Notes: generated from the letters alone by a model not told the origin. A stretch of DNA of 64,000 nt from Zunongwangia sp. HGR-M22 (GCF_027594425.1 NZ_CP115159.1:550001-614000); one strand, 5' to 3'. Counted from the stretch's first letter, positions 17,778 through 27,478 are shown. Program-made: numbers and translations.

Positions 17778-18776
17778 ATGAAGAAAATAACAAAAGCCAC
17801 CTATTTAAAGTGGTATGAGGATATGCTGTTTTGGCGTAAGTTTGAGGATAAGCTTGCGCAAGTTTATATTCAGCAAAAAGTAAGAGGTTTTTTACATTTG
17901 TATAACGGGCAAGAAGCTATTTTGGCAGGAGCTTTACATGCGATGGATACCGATAAAGATCGTATGATTACGGCTTATCGTAATCACGTACAGCCAATTG
18001 GTTTGGGAGTAGATCCTAAAAGAGTAATGGCAGAGCTTTACGGTAAAGGTACAGGGACTTCACAAGGTTTAGGGGGTTCTATGCATATCTTTTCTAAAGA
18101 ACATCGTTTTTATGGTGGTCATGGTATTGTTGGAGGACAAATTCCTTTAGGTGCCGGGCTTGCATTTGCAGATAAATATTTTAAAAGAGATGCAGTTACT
18201 CTTACATTCATGGGAGATGGGGCAACTCGTCAGGGATCTTTGCATGAGACCTTAACAATGGCTGTAAACTGGAATCTTCCAGTAGTTTTTTGCGTAGAAA
18301 ATAATGGTTACGCAATGGGAACTTCAGTAGCAAGAACTGCTAAAAGTACGGATATCTGGAAACTTGGGAATGGATACGAAATGCCATGCGCGCCGGTAGA
18401 TGCGATGGATCCAGAGAAAGTTGCAGAGGCTTTAGATGAAGCAATAACGCGTGCAAGAAAAGGTGAAGGCCCAACATTCTTAGAGCTTAAAACGTATCGT
18501 TATAGAGGACACTCAATGAGTGATGCTCAGCACTATAGAACGAAGGATGAAGTTGCAGAATATCAAAAAATCGATCCAATTACTAAGGTTAGAAATATTC
18601 TTATTAAAGAGAAATATGCGACCGAGGATGATATCAAGGATATTGATAAGCGAGTGAAAGATAAGGTGAAAGAATGTGAACAGTTTGCTGAAGAATCTGC
18701 TTTCCCAGATAAAAACGTAATGTACGATGTGGTTTACGAACAAGAGGATTACCCTTTCTTACCACATAAACTATAA
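17778..18776 (+). CDS. pdhA: Pyruvate dehydrogenase E1 component, alpha subunit
   Basis: The 332-residue protein is the thiamine diphosphate-binding alpha chain of a two-subunit E1. The TPP motif runs from GDGATRQG (residues 146-153) to VENNGYAMGT. The region YRYRGHSMSDAQHYRTKDE near residues 237-255 fits the phosphorylation-loop region of E1 alpha. With a separate beta subunit, not in this window, it decarboxylates pyruvate and acetylates the E2 lipoyl groups. pdhC begins five bases after the stop, so they are one operon. The substrate is taken as pyruvate because of the E2 neighbour; a branched-chain 2-oxo acid role is less likely. Confidence 0.93.
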   Translation: MKKITKATYLKWYEDMLFWRKFEDKLAQVYIQQKVRGFLHLYNGQEAILAGALHAMDTDKDRMITAYRNHVQPIGLGVDPKRVMAELYGKGTGTSQGLGGSMHIFSKEHRFYGGHGIVGGQIPLGAGLAFADKYFKRDAVTLTFMGDGATRQGSLHETLTMAVNWNLPVVFCVENNGYAMGTSVARTAKSTDIWKLGNGYEMPCAPVDAMDPEKVAEALDEAITRARKGEGPTFLELKTYRYRGHSMSDAQHYRTKDEVAEYQKIDPITKVRNILIKEKYATEDDIKDIDKRVKDKVKECEQFAEESAFPDKNVMYDVVYEQEDYPFLPHKL

Positions 18777-18781
18777 TAATT

Positions 18782-20410
18782 ATGGCAGAAGTAATTAACA
18801 TGCCGCGATTAAGCGACACCATGGAAGAAGGTGTTGTGGCAAAATGGTTAAAACAAAAAGGAGATAAAGTAGCTGAAGGAGATATTCTTGCTGAAATCGA
18901 AACCGATAAGGCGACGATGGAGTTTGAATCTTTCTATGAAGGTACATTATTACATATAGGAATTGAGGAAGGTGAAACAGCTCCGGTAGATACGCTTTTG
19001 GCAATCATCGGGGAAGAGGGAGAAGATATTTCTGGACTTTTAAATGGAGGTTCTTCTGAAGCTGCTGATGATAATAAGTCTGAAAAAGGTGAAGAAGAGA
19101 CTACTGAAGACGAGGCTGCTTCATCTGAAGGAGGAGAAATTCCTGAAGGTGTAGAGATAGTAAAAATGCCACGTCTTAGTGATACTATGGAAGAAGGTAC
19201 AGTTGCTTCCTGGTTGAAACAAGAAGGTGATGAGGTTTCTGAAGGAGATATTCTTGCTGAAATCGAAACCGATAAGGCGACGATGGAATTTGAATCTTTC
19301 TACGAAGGTACGCTTCTTAAAATTGGAATTGGAGAGGGAGAAACTGCTCCTGTAGATAGTTTATTAGCGATTATTGGTCCTAAAGGAACGGATGTTTCTA
19401 ATGTTACCGGTGCTAGTGCTCCAAAAAAATCTGCTCCTAAAGCTGATAAAAAAACTTCTGCAGCTAGAGAGAATGTAGAAGAAGCTACATCAGACGAAAC
19501 GAAATCAACATCAGAAGATGGTAGAATTTTCGCTTCTCCACTTGCTAAAAAAATGGCAGAGGATAAAGGAATTGATCTATCTAAAGTAGAAGGTTCAGGA
19601 GAGAATGGTAGAATTGTTAAGAAAGATATAGAATCTTACAAGCCATCTGCTGCTCCTGCCGCTAAAGAAGAAACTACAAAGAAAGAAGCAGAAACTTCTG
19701 TAGCTGCTCCTTATGTTCCTGCTGGTGAAGAAAGTTTTGAGGAGATCAAAAATTCTCAAATGCGTAAGACAATCGCAAAACGTCTTGGCGAATCTAAGTT
19801 TACTGCTCCACACTACTATCTTACTATAGAGGTAGATATGACTAATGCTATGCAGTCTAGAAAGCAGATTAATGCGATGCCAGATACTAAGGTATCTTTT
19901 AATGATATGGTTATTAAAGCTAGTGCAATGGCACTTCGTAAACATCCGCAGGTAAATAGCCAATGGACTGGTGATGCAATGAAAATTGCCAAGCATATCC
20001 ATATGGGAGTTGCTGTAGCCGTAGAAGATGGTCTTGTTGTTCCTGTGCTTAAATTTGCAGATCAAATGTCGATGACGCAAATAGGAGGGAATGTTCGTGA
20101 CCTTGCAGGTAAAGCACGTAATAAAAAACTTCAGCCAAAAGAAATGGAAGGAAGTACTTTTACAGTTTCTAACCTAGGCATGTTCGGTATTACTGAATTT
20201 ACCAGTATCATTAATCAACCAAATTCAGCTATACTTTCTGTAGGAGCTATCGTAGAGAAGCCTGTAGTTAAGAATGGCGAGATTGTAGTTGGTAATACAA
20301 TGACGCTCACTTTAGCTTGTGATCATAGAACTGTAGATGGTGCAACCGGTGCGGCTTTCTTAAAAGATCTTAAGACATTTATAGAAAATCCAGTGACTAT
20401 GCTCGCATAA
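18782..20410 (+). CDS. pdhC: Pyruvate dehydrogenase E2, dihydrolipoamide acetyltransferase
   Basis: The 542-residue E2 has two N-terminal lipoyl domains, each with the lipoylated lysine in ETDKATMEFES (Lys43 and about Lys165), joined by acidic linkers. A peripheral-subunit-binding domain follows (FASPLAKKMAEDKGIDLSKV, about residues 243-280). The C-terminal catalytic domain ends with CDHRTVDGATGAAF, with His and Asp of the acyltransferase active site. It moves acetyl groups to CoA and forms the core of the complex. The two lipoyl domains share a perfect 49-base DNA match, a sign of recent duplication or gene conversion. E1 beta and E3 genes are not nearby. Confidence 0.95.
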   Translation: MAEVINMPRLSDTMEEGVVAKWLKQKGDKVAEGDILAEIETDKATMEFESFYEGTLLHIGIEEGETAPVDTLLAIIGEEGEDISGLLNGGSSEAADDNKSEKGEEETTEDEAASSEGGEIPEGVEIVKMPRLSDTMEEGTVASWLKQEGDEVSEGDILAEIETDKATMEFESFYEGTLLKIGIGEGETAPVDSLLAIIGPKGTDVSNVTGASAPKKSAPKADKKTSAARENVEEATSDETKSTSEDGRIFASPLAKKMAEDKGIDLSKVEGSGENGRIVKKDIESYKPSAAPAAKEETTKKEAETSVAAPYVPAGEESFEEIKNSQMRKTIAKRLGESKFTAPHYYLTIEVDMTNAMQSRKQINAMPDTKVSFNDMVIKASAMALRKHPQVNSQWTGDAMKIAKHIHMGVAVAVEDGLVVPVLKFADQMSMTQIGGNVRDLAGKARNKKLQPKEMEGSTFTVSNLGMFGITEFTSIINQPNSAILSVGAIVEKPVVKNGEIVVGNTMTLTLACDHRTVDGATGAAFLKDLKTFIENPVTMLA

Positions 20411-20437
20411 AATAATCTGGATATTAGAATAGATAAG

Positions 20438-20467
20438 AATCCCACGTTAAATCGTGGGATTTTTTTA
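20438..20467 (+). terminator. Terminator of pdhA-pdhC
   Basis: AATCCCACG and CGTGGGATT pair around a TTAAAT loop and run into T residues. It separates pdhC from the M28 peptidase gene 11 bases further on. Confidence 0.85.
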
Positions 20468-20478
20468 TTTTAGCTAAT

Positions 20479-21429
20479 ATGAGAAAACCAATTATAACTT
20501 TAGGAATCCTGGCTATTAGTATGGCCGGATTGTTTTCCTGTAACGCTCAGGGAACGGCAGAGATAGAAATTTCTGCAAACGATATGAAAGATAATTTGGA
20601 GTACTTAGCTTCAGATGATTTATTGGGTCGTAAAACGGGAACAGAAGGAATAGAAAAAGCAGCAAATTTCATTACAAGCATATTTAAGGAAAATGGCGTA
20701 AAACCTTACTACGATACTTATCGTGATCATTTCACAATAGGGGATACCAAGGCATTTAATTTAGTTGGTTATCTAGAAGGGAATGATCCTAAACTTAAAG
20801 ACGAATTTGTAGTTATTGGAGCGCATTATGATCATATTGGTGTAGTTAATGCCGTAGAGGGAGATTCTATCGCTAACGGAGCTAACGATAATGCAGCAGG
20901 AACCACAGCAGTAGTAGAGTTAGCTAAATACTTTGCAGAGCTTAAAGATAACAAGCGAAGTGTTTTATTTATTCTCTTTAGTGGAGAAGAAATGGGATTA
21001 AAAGGATCTTACCATAGTGCAAAAAGACTTAGAGAAGAAGGAATCGATCTATACACCATGATTAATCTTGAGATGATTGGAGTTCCCATGGCTGGCAAAG
21101 ATTATCTGGCATATGTAACCGGATTCAAGGAAAGTAATCTTGCTGAAAAATTTAATGAATATACAGGGGAGCAAACTTTAGGGTTTTTACCAGAGGCAAA
21201 TCAAATGAATTTGTTTAAAAGAAGCGATAATTATCCTTATTATGCGGAATTGAAAGTGCCTGCACAAACCATTTGCACGTTCGATTTTACAAATTATCCG
21301 TACTACCATCATGTAAAGGATGAGGTTTCAGAAATGAATCCAGAACATATGGCGAATGTTGTAGAAGCTATTATTCCTGGAATCCATAAAGTGTTAAATA
21401 CTCCAGAAAAGGAGATAAAGATGAATTAG
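20479..21429 (+). CDS. M28 family zinc metallopeptidase, lipoprotein
   Basis: The 316-residue protein has a lipoprotein signal with LFSC at Cys21. The M28 zinc-site motifs follow in order: GAHYDHIG, NGANDNAAGTTAVVELA, LFSGEEMGLKGS, and YYHHVKDE near the C-terminus. M28 enzymes are aminopeptidases or carboxypeptidases with two zinc ions, so it probably trims peptides outside the cytoplasmic membrane. The SDR gene begins one base after the stop, which suggests an operon with the three genes that follow. Confidence 0.9.
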   Translation: MRKPIITLGILAISMAGLFSCNAQGTAEIEISANDMKDNLEYLASDDLLGRKTGTEGIEKAANFITSIFKENGVKPYYDTYRDHFTIGDTKAFNLVGYLEGNDPKLKDEFVVIGAHYDHIGVVNAVEGDSIANGANDNAAGTTAVVELAKYFAELKDNKRSVLFILFSGEEMGLKGSYHSAKRLREEGIDLYTMINLEMIGVPMAGKDYLAYVTGFKESNLAEKFNEYTGEQTLGFLPEANQMNLFKRSDNYPYYAELKVPAQTICTFDFTNYPYYHHVKDEVSEMNPEHMANVVEAIIPGIHKVLNTPEKEIKMN

Positions 21430-21430
21430 A

Positions 21431-22114
21431 ATGAAGAATGTGGTTATAACTGGAACAAGCCGGGGTATTGGTCTTGAACTGGTAAAACTTTTTGCTGAAG
21501 AAAATTTTAATATATTGGCTCTTTCGAGAAATCAGGCTCCAGTATCTGAAATGAAATTGGACAATATTAGCAGCTTTTCTTTTGATCTTGGAAAAGAATC
21601 CGACTTAAAAAAAGCTTCAGATTTTGTAGAAAAAGAATGGAATGGTAAAATAGATATTCTTATCCATAACGCAGGAGCTTTTTTAAACAAACCATTTCAA
21701 GAAACCACTCTAAGCGAGTTTAGAAATATTTACGAGGTTAATGTTTTTGGTTTAATAGGTTTAACACAGCAGTTAATGCCATTTATGACTGCTGAATCTC
21801 ATATTGTAAGTATCAGTAGTATGGGAGGCGTTCAGGGGAGTATGAAATTCGCTGGTTTATCGGCATATTCTTCCAGTAAAGCGGCAATTATAACTTTAAC
21901 TGAACTTTTAGCTGAAGAGTATAAAGAATCGGGACCAGTATTTAATGTCTTAGCATTGGGAGCAGTACAAACCGAAATGTTAGCAGAAGCATTTCCTGGT
22001 CTTGAAGCTCCGCTTTCCGCAGCAGAAATGGCTTCCTATATTAAGAATTTCAGCTTAACAGGAAGTAAATATTATAATGGGAAATTGCTTCAAGTTTCTA
22101 ATAGTACGCCTTAA
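21431..22114 (+). CDS. Short-chain dehydrogenase/reductase (SDR) family protein
   Basis: The 227-residue protein has the classical SDR layout: the cofactor loop TGTSRGIG at the N-terminus, HNAGAF near residue 78, a catalytic Ser in the IVSISSMGG region and Tyr/Lys in AYSSSKAA. The substrate cannot be told. It follows the M28 peptidase gene after one base and precedes a SprT-like gene, and this company does not suggest a pathway. Confidence 0.88.
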   Translation: MKNVVITGTSRGIGLELVKLFAEENFNILALSRNQAPVSEMKLDNISSFSFDLGKESDLKKASDFVEKEWNGKIDILIHNAGAFLNKPFQETTLSEFRNIYEVNVFGLIGLTQQLMPFMTAESHIVSISSMGGVQGSMKFAGLSAYSSSKAAIITLTELLAEEYKESGPVFNVLALGAVQTEMLAEAFPGLEAPLSAAEMASYIKNFSLTGSKYYNGKLLQVSNSTP

Positions 22115-22123
22115 TTTGGATTG

Positions 22124-22723
22124 ATGAATCAGGTGCTTTCAAGATATTTGCCTAGTCATGCGGTAGAGCCGGCTTTTATGCTTATTCGCGATAATAATGT
22201 GCATTTAAAAGTGGTAAACGAACGCCGCACTCGGCATGGCGATTATAGAAGAATGCCAGATGGGGCGCAGCAAATAACAATTAATGCTAATCTCAACCAA
22301 TATCGATTTTTAATCACTTTGGTACATGAAATTGCACACTTGCTTGCTTTCGAAAAATACGGAGGAAGAATTAAGCCGCACGGTAGAGAATGGAAGTTGA
22401 CTTTTAGAAACTTAATGCTGCCATTTATTCATCCTGAAATTTTTCCGTCAAAATTACTACCGCTAATAGCTAATCATTTTAAAAACCCAACAGCAAGTAG
22501 TGATACAGATGCTCGATTGTCAATAGCTTTAAAAAGTTTTGATCAACCAAACGATAAAAACTATATTTTTGAAATGCCAGCTGGTGCATTGTTCAGGATT
22601 TATAACGGAAAGGTCTTTAAAAAAGGTCCAAAAAGAATTAAGCGCTACGAGTGTCTGGAAGTGAATAGTGGTAAAATTTATTTATTTCAACCTAATGCTG
22701 AAGTAGAGCTGATTAAAGCTTAA
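22124..22723 (+). CDS. SprT-like zinc metalloprotease-fold protein
   Basis: The 199-residue protein has the SprT-type metal motif LVHEIAHLLAFEKYG with a third His expected in RIKPHGREWK, about residues 70-92. SprT-like domains are related to the catalytic domain of Spartan, a protease for DNA-protein crosslinks, but bacterial members are not well understood. The C-terminal half is basic and strand-rich (YIFEMPAGALFRIYNG) without zinc-ribbon cysteines that I can see. I start at the ATG at 22124; the TTG just before it is less likely. Confidence 0.85.
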   Translation: MNQVLSRYLPSHAVEPAFMLIRDNNVHLKVVNERRTRHGDYRRMPDGAQQITINANLNQYRFLITLVHEIAHLLAFEKYGGRIKPHGREWKLTFRNLMLPFIHPEIFPSKLLPLIANHFKNPTASSDTDARLSIALKSFDQPNDKNYIFEMPAGALFRIYNGKVFKKGPKRIKRYECLEVNSGKIYLFQPNAEVELIKA

Positions 22724-22744
22724 ATTCAGGATCTGCTGAAGAAT

Positions 22745-24163
22745 ATGGAAAACGAAAACAAAAACGAAGAGATTCAAGAGGAATATCACGCAAAGGCTAA
22801 AGGGTTTTTTCAGAGTACAAAAGTATTTATAAACGATCTTTTAGATATTCGAACCGATAGTGATCGCGAATCTACATTAGAAGCGGTAAGAAAAGATATT
22901 TCCTTTAAAGGTCATAATGCCTGGATTCTTATCTTTTCCATATTTGTAGCGTCCATAGGGCTTAATGTAAGTAGTACTGCAGTAGTTATAGGAGCGATGC
23001 TTATTTCTCCATTAATGGGACCAATTGTAGGTGTTGGAATGTCGGTTGCCATTAATGATGTAGATACGCTAAAAAAGTCGCTCAAAAGCCTCGGTATCAT
23101 GGTAGTGCTGAGTGTACTTACTGCTTTTGTGTATTTTAAAATCTCTCCGGTTACAGAAATTACTCCAGAGCTTGAAGCAAGGACCTATCCTACGATATTA
23201 GATGTTTTAGTGGCCATTTTTGGTGGTCTGGCATTAATAGTTGGTAAGTCTAAAAAAGGAACTATTGCGAGTGTAATTATGGGAGTGGCAATTGCTACGG
23301 CTTTAATGCCACCACTTTGTACTGTAGGTTTTAGTCTGGCAAATTCTCAATGGCAAAACGCCGGTGGTGCCTTTTATCTTTTTTCTATAAATGCTGTTTT
23401 TATTGCACTTTCGACCTTTGCGGTTGCTAAACTTTTAGGTTTTCCATTGGTGCGATATGCCAATAGCAAGAGGCGAAGAAGAACAGCTCAAATTGCTTCG
23501 GCAGTTGCGGTGATTGTAATGATTCCTAGTATCATTTTATTTATAAATCTTTTGAATAAAACCTTATTTGAGACTAAAGCAAAAGATTTTGTTAGTAATG
23601 ATATTCGTTATTTGGGAGCAGAAGTTTTAAAGCAGGAATCCGATTTTGATAATAAAACAATTGATGTCTATTTAATAGGTAAGCGAGTTCCGGAAGGTAC
23701 AGTAGCCACCTGGCGGGCTAAGCTAAATGAAATTGAAGCTCTTAAAGAATCACAGCTTATTGTACATCAAAATGCTGAAGACGGCGGAAATCTAGATCAA
23801 TTATCCTCACAAGTTCGTAGTGGTATTTTGGAAGATTTGTATATGAAAAATCAGGAAGTTGTTGAGAATAAAGATGCCAAGATTCGCTTATTGGAAGATC
23901 AAATAAAAAGATACCGGACTTCTTTATTCGATTTTGAAAGTCTTAGTAAAGAAGCTCAGGTGAATTATAGCGAAATCAGGAATCTTGGATATTCTAATCA
24001 GGTTATTACCGATTTTCAGAAAGTAGATACCATTCCAACATTTACAATTACCTGGAAAGATAAAGTTACCGCTACTGAAAAAGAAAATAGCAGAAAGAAA
24101 TTCGAAGCCTGGTTAAATGTTAGGCTAGAACTTGATACATTAAGTGTAAAATCTACTAATTAG
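22745..24163 (+). CDS. DUF389 family membrane protein
   Basis: The 472-residue protein has a soluble N-terminus, then about six membrane helices between residues 55 and 280 with the family-like stretches VVIGAMLISPLMGPIVGVGMS and MGVAIATALMPPLCTVGF, and a long soluble C-terminal part of about 190 residues. DUF389 proteins are widespread and their function is unknown. It comes 21 bases after the SprT-like gene and ends the M28-SDR-SprT-DUF389 run. Its stop codon overlaps that of the convergent ABC transporter gene. Confidence 0.85.
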   Translation: MENENKNEEIQEEYHAKAKGFFQSTKVFINDLLDIRTDSDRESTLEAVRKDISFKGHNAWILIFSIFVASIGLNVSSTAVVIGAMLISPLMGPIVGVGMSVAINDVDTLKKSLKSLGIMVVLSVLTAFVYFKISPVTEITPELEARTYPTILDVLVAIFGGLALIVGKSKKGTIASVIMGVAIATALMPPLCTVGFSLANSQWQNAGGAFYLFSINAVFIALSTFAVAKLLGFPLVRYANSKRRRRTAQIASAVAVIVMIPSIILFINLLNKTLFETKAKDFVSNDIRYLGAEVLKQESDFDNKTIDVYLIGKRVPEGTVATWRAKLNEIEALKESQLIVHQNAEDGGNLDQLSSQVRSGILEDLYMKNQEVVENKDAKIRLLEDQIKRYRTSLFDFESLSKEAQVNYSEIRNLGYSNQVITDFQKVDTIPTFTITWKDKVTATEKENSRKKFEAWLNVRLELDTLSVKSTN

Positions 24164-24924
24164 TAGCCTTGCAGTTGCGCTTCTCTTACTTTTTTAAATA
24201 AGTCTGAAGAATACACAAAGTCGGTCACTGTTTTGTCTGTGGTCTTAAAGATTTCGTCTTTGTTGCCTGTCCACGCCAAAACACCATCTTTTAAAAACGC
24301 AATTTTTTCACCAATTTCCAGAACCGAGTTCATATCATGGGTAATGATAATTGTGGTTATATCATACTCATGTGTGATTTTCTGAATTAAATTATCAATA
24401 ACCGTAGCGGTCGTAGGATCTAATCCCGAGTTAGGTTCATCACAAAATAAATATTTTGGCTGATTTACAATAGCCCGTGCTATAGAAACACGTTTTTGCA
24501 TACCGCCACTAATTTCTGAAGGGAATTTATCATCTGCACCAATAAGGTTTACGCGCTCCAAAACGAGACTAACTCGTTCTTCCATCTTCGCTTTCTTCAT
24601 CTTGGTAAACATTTTCAGCGGAAACATAACATTTTCTTTAACTGTCATAGAGTCAAAAAGTGCTCCTCCCTGAAAAACCATCCCAATTTCTTTCCTTAGT
24701 TCTCTTCTTTCTTCATCAGAAAATGTACTATAAGGTTTGCCGTCGTATTCAATTACGCCTTGTTCAGGAGTAAAAAGACCTAGCATGTTTTTTAAAAAAA
24801 CACTTTTTCCAGATCCAGATTGGCCAATTATTAAATTAGTTTTTCCGCGCTCGAAAACAAAATCGATACCTTTTAAAACTTCTTCGCCATTAAAAGCTTT
24901 ATGTAAACCTTTTACCTCTATCAT
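24160..24924 (-). CDS. MlaF-type ABC transporter ATP-binding protein
   Basis: The 254-residue ATPase has Walker A GQSGSGKS (about residues 34-41), the signature SGGMQKRVSIARA, Walker B YLFCDEPNSGLDP and the switch histidine in ITHDM. Together with the MlaE permease encoded two bases upstream it fits an Mla-like phospholipid transport system that maintains outer membrane lipid asymmetry. No MCE-domain (MlaD) gene follows within the pair, so the substrate-binding component must lie elsewhere. The stop codon overlaps that of the convergent DUF389 gene. Confidence 0.9.
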   Translation of the reverse strand: MIEVKGLHKAFNGEEVLKGIDFVFERGKTNLIIGQSGSGKSVFLKNMLGLFTPEQGVIEYDGKPYSTFSDEERRELRKEIGMVFQGGALFDSMTVKENVMFPLKMFTKMKKAKMEERVSLVLERVNLIGADDKFPSEISGGMQKRVSIARAIVNQPKYLFCDEPNSGLDPTTATVIDNLIQKITHEYDITTIIITHDMNSVLEIGEKIAFLKDGVLAWTGNKDEIFKTTDKTVTDFVYSSDLFKKVREAQLQGY

Positions 24925-24926
24925 AA

Positions 24927-25664
24927 TTAACTAAGTAATAATTGAGTAACAACATAGTTGGTTACAATAAGCACCACACTTGTCCAAACAAATGCAGTGG
25001 TACTTGCATGGCCAACTTCTAAGGCTCCTCCTTTCATGTAATACCCGTGGTATGCGGGTACAGTAGAAAGAATAATTGCAAACAAGAATGTTTTTATGAA
25101 TGCATATATAAGATGGAATGTAGTAAAATCATCCTGTAATCCGGTAACAAATTGTTCGGGAGTTACAAATCCTCCAAACACCGCGGCAACATAGGCGCCT
25201 AATATTCCTAAAAACATAGAGATGGCGATCACAAAAGGATAGGTCATCATAGCTACGATTTTAGGGAAAATCAAGTAGTTTTTAGAGTTGATTCCCATAA
25301 CCTCTAACGCATCAATTTGTTCGGTTACCCGCATAGACCCAATACTCGATGTTATAAAAGATCCCACTTTACCTGCCATAATTATGGAAATAAAAGTTGG
25401 AGCAAATTCTAAAATCACCGATTGCCTCGCCGCATAGGCTACGAGACTTTTAGGAATTAAAGGGTTGTTGAGGTTTAGTGCTGTTTGAATTGCAACAACT
25501 GCTCCTATAAAAAAAGATAGGAAACAAACAATACCCAACGAACCGATAATAAGTTCATCGATTTCCTTAAAAATAAGATCCTTTAAGACCGATCTTTTGG
25601 TCATTCTGGCAAAAATACCTTTCAGCATGATAAAGTATTCGCCAATGGAGTGCAGGTAGGTCAT
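24927..25664 (-). CDS. MlaE-type ABC transporter permease
   Basis: The 245-residue membrane protein has several hydrophobic helices and the MlaE-family sequence ILEFAPTFISIIMAGKVGSFI followed by IGSMRVTEQIDALEVMGIN, near residues 92-130. It is the membrane part of a lipid transporter and is translated just before its ATPase (two-base gap). Its start lies 115 bases from the divergent pafA gene. Confidence 0.9.
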   Translation of the reverse strand: MTYLHSIGEYFIMLKGIFARMTKRSVLKDLIFKEIDELIIGSLGIVCFLSFFIGAVVAIQTALNLNNPLIPKSLVAYAARQSVILEFAPTFISIIMAGKVGSFITSSIGSMRVTEQIDALEVMGINSKNYLIFPKIVAMMTYPFVIAISMFLGILGAYVAAVFGGFVTPEQFVTGLQDDFTTFHLIYAFIKTFLFAIILSTVPAYHGYYMKGGALEVGHASTTAFVWTSVVLIVTNYVVTQLLLS

Positions 25665-25748
25665 TAAACAATTTTTGTAAAGCTAAAATACTAAATTTTA
25701 CTTCGAAAGTATTTAACGTAGAATTAATCTTTAAGTTTATAAGTTTCT

Positions 25749-25756
25749 TACTTTTG
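25749..25756 (+). promoter_or_regulatory. Candidate -7 box for pafA
   Basis: TACTTTTG matches TAnnTTTG, 23 bases before the pafA ATG. No clear -33 element. There is no PHO-box knowledge for this group that I can apply. Confidence 0.4.
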
Positions 25757-25779
25757 AAGCATTCTTCAAATTAGTTATT

Positions 25780-27420
25780 ATGAAACGAATATACCTGGCA
25801 ACATTTATGTTGCTTTTTGCTTTCTCTACAAAAGCACAGCAATCAGAAATCAAAAATAAAAAACCAAAATTGGTGGTAGGAATCGTAGTCGATCAGATGC
25901 GATATGACTACCTGAATAAGTTTTGGAATAAATATGACGAGGGTGGTTTTAAACGCTTAATAAAGGAAGGTTTTAATTTCAGAAATAATCATTTCAATTA
26001 CGCGCCAACGTACACTGGCCCGGGACATACTTCCGTTTGGACAGGAACCAGCCCAATGAATCACGGGATTATAGGGAATAACTGGTATGATAAGTTTGCG
26101 GGAGAAATGGTGTATTGTGCACAGGACGATGATGTAGAATCGGTGGGTACCAAGACCGATGCAGGTAAAATGTCACCGCATCGTGTAGAAGCAACGACAC
26201 TTTCAGACCAAAACAGATTGCATACGCAGTTTAGAGGAAAAACTATCGGGGTTTCTATCAAAGATCGTGGTTCTATACTTCCGGCAGGCCATACGGCAAA
26301 TGCAGCGTATTGGTATTCGGGCGGTGATGATGGGAAATTTATCACAAGTACTTATTATATGGAAGAATTACCTGCTTGGGTTAAGGATTTCAATAAATCT
26401 GGAAAATCAGATTCATATTTAAAAGAGTGGAATACACTCTACGATATTGAAACCTATACCGAAAGCGGGGAAGATGACAACGATTTTGAGAATGGTTTTA
26501 AAGGTAAAGACAAAGCTACTTTTCCTTATAATCTGAAAAAATTAAGTAAGAAAAACGGGAATTATAGCTTGATTCCGCAAACACCGTATGGTGATGATAT
26601 CACTTTGGATTTTGCGCTGGCAGCAATTAAAGGAGAAGATTTAGGTAAAGATGAAGACACCGATATTTTAACCCTTAGTTTTTCTAGTACCGATAAAGTA
26701 GGGCATAACTTTGGCGCAAATTCTAAAGAGGTAGAGGATACTTACCTAAGATTAGACAAAAATCTATCTGATCTTTTAAGTTATTTAGATGAAAATGTTG
26801 GAAAAGGAGAGTATACCATTTTTCTAACTGCAGATCACGGTGGCGGCCATGTAGGTGGTTTTCTTGATCAAAATAGAATTCCAACCGGAGATCTAGACTA
26901 TGATAAATTGAAAGACGATTTTTCTGCTTTTTCTACGGAAAAATTTGGCGACGGACTTATCAAAAATGTATCAAATAATCAGATCTTTTTTGATTACGAG
27001 TACATGGCAGATAATGATTTAAATCCTGCTGAAGTTGAATCTAAAATTGAGCATTTTTTAATTCAGCAGCCGGGTGTTTATAAAGTATATACTCGAAATG
27101 AACTACAGGCTAACAACTTTTCTAATGGATTAGGTTATGTTGTTCAAAACGGATTTAACCAAAAAAGAAGTGGAGATGTAATTATAGTAACCCATCCGGG
27201 AAGTGGTTACGGTAAAGGCTCTACCCACGGTAGTGTTTTTAACTACGATACGCACACCCCATTACTGTTTTTTGGAGCTGGCGTGCCAAAAGGTGAAACA
27301 TATGAGCGTTCAGAGATTGTTGATATTGCGCCAACCATGGCAGCAATTTTAGGAATTGAATATCCAAATGCCACAAGTGGTAAGCCATTAGCGATAATGT
27401 TGGACAAGGCTTCAGAATAA
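25780..27420 (+). CDS. pafA: PafA-type alkaline phosphatase
   Basis: The 546-residue protein has a signal peptide ending near FSTKAQ and the alkaline phosphatase fold. The active site matches PafA of Elizabethkingia: Asp38 in VVDQM, the threonine nucleophile Thr79 in APTYTGPGH, Asn100 in GIIGNNW, and Lys161 and Arg163 in SIKDRGSILPAGH. Later metal ligands appear in STDKVGHNFG, TADHGGGHV and GSTHGSVFNYDTH. PafA is a calcium-independent, mostly monoesterase phosphatase acting outside the cytoplasm to release phosphate from organic sources. It is a single-gene unit with a strong terminator. Confidence 0.9.
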   Translation: MKRIYLATFMLLFAFSTKAQQSEIKNKKPKLVVGIVVDQMRYDYLNKFWNKYDEGGFKRLIKEGFNFRNNHFNYAPTYTGPGHTSVWTGTSPMNHGIIGNNWYDKFAGEMVYCAQDDDVESVGTKTDAGKMSPHRVEATTLSDQNRLHTQFRGKTIGVSIKDRGSILPAGHTANAAYWYSGGDDGKFITSTYYMEELPAWVKDFNKSGKSDSYLKEWNTLYDIETYTESGEDDNDFENGFKGKDKATFPYNLKKLSKKNGNYSLIPQTPYGDDITLDFALAAIKGEDLGKDEDTDILTLSFSSTDKVGHNFGANSKEVEDTYLRLDKNLSDLLSYLDENVGKGEYTIFLTADHGGGHVGGFLDQNRIPTGDLDYDKLKDDFSAFSTEKFGDGLIKNVSNNQIFFDYEYMADNDLNPAEVESKIEHFLIQQPGVYKVYTRNELQANNFSNGLGYVVQNGFNQKRSGDVIIVTHPGSGYGKGSTHGSVFNYDTHTPLLFFGAGVPKGETYERSEIVDIAPTMAAILGIEYPNATSGKPLAIMLDKASE

Positions 27421-27437
27421 AATAAACCGAAATAACT

Positions 27438-27478
27438 AAAAAGCTCCTGAGTTTCGAAAAAATTCAGGAGCTTTTTTT
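27438..27478 (+). terminator. Terminator of pafA
   Basis: AAAAAGCTCCTGA and TCAGGAGCTTTTT form a 13-base-pair stem with a 13-base loop and a T-run, 18 bases after the pafA stop. Confidence 0.85.

Noticed and set aside
19595-20080. Open frame of 161 codons opposite pdhC
   Set aside because: It is a shadow of the pdhC catalytic domain in a conserved gene. The protein is rich in His, Arg and Cys and looks random.
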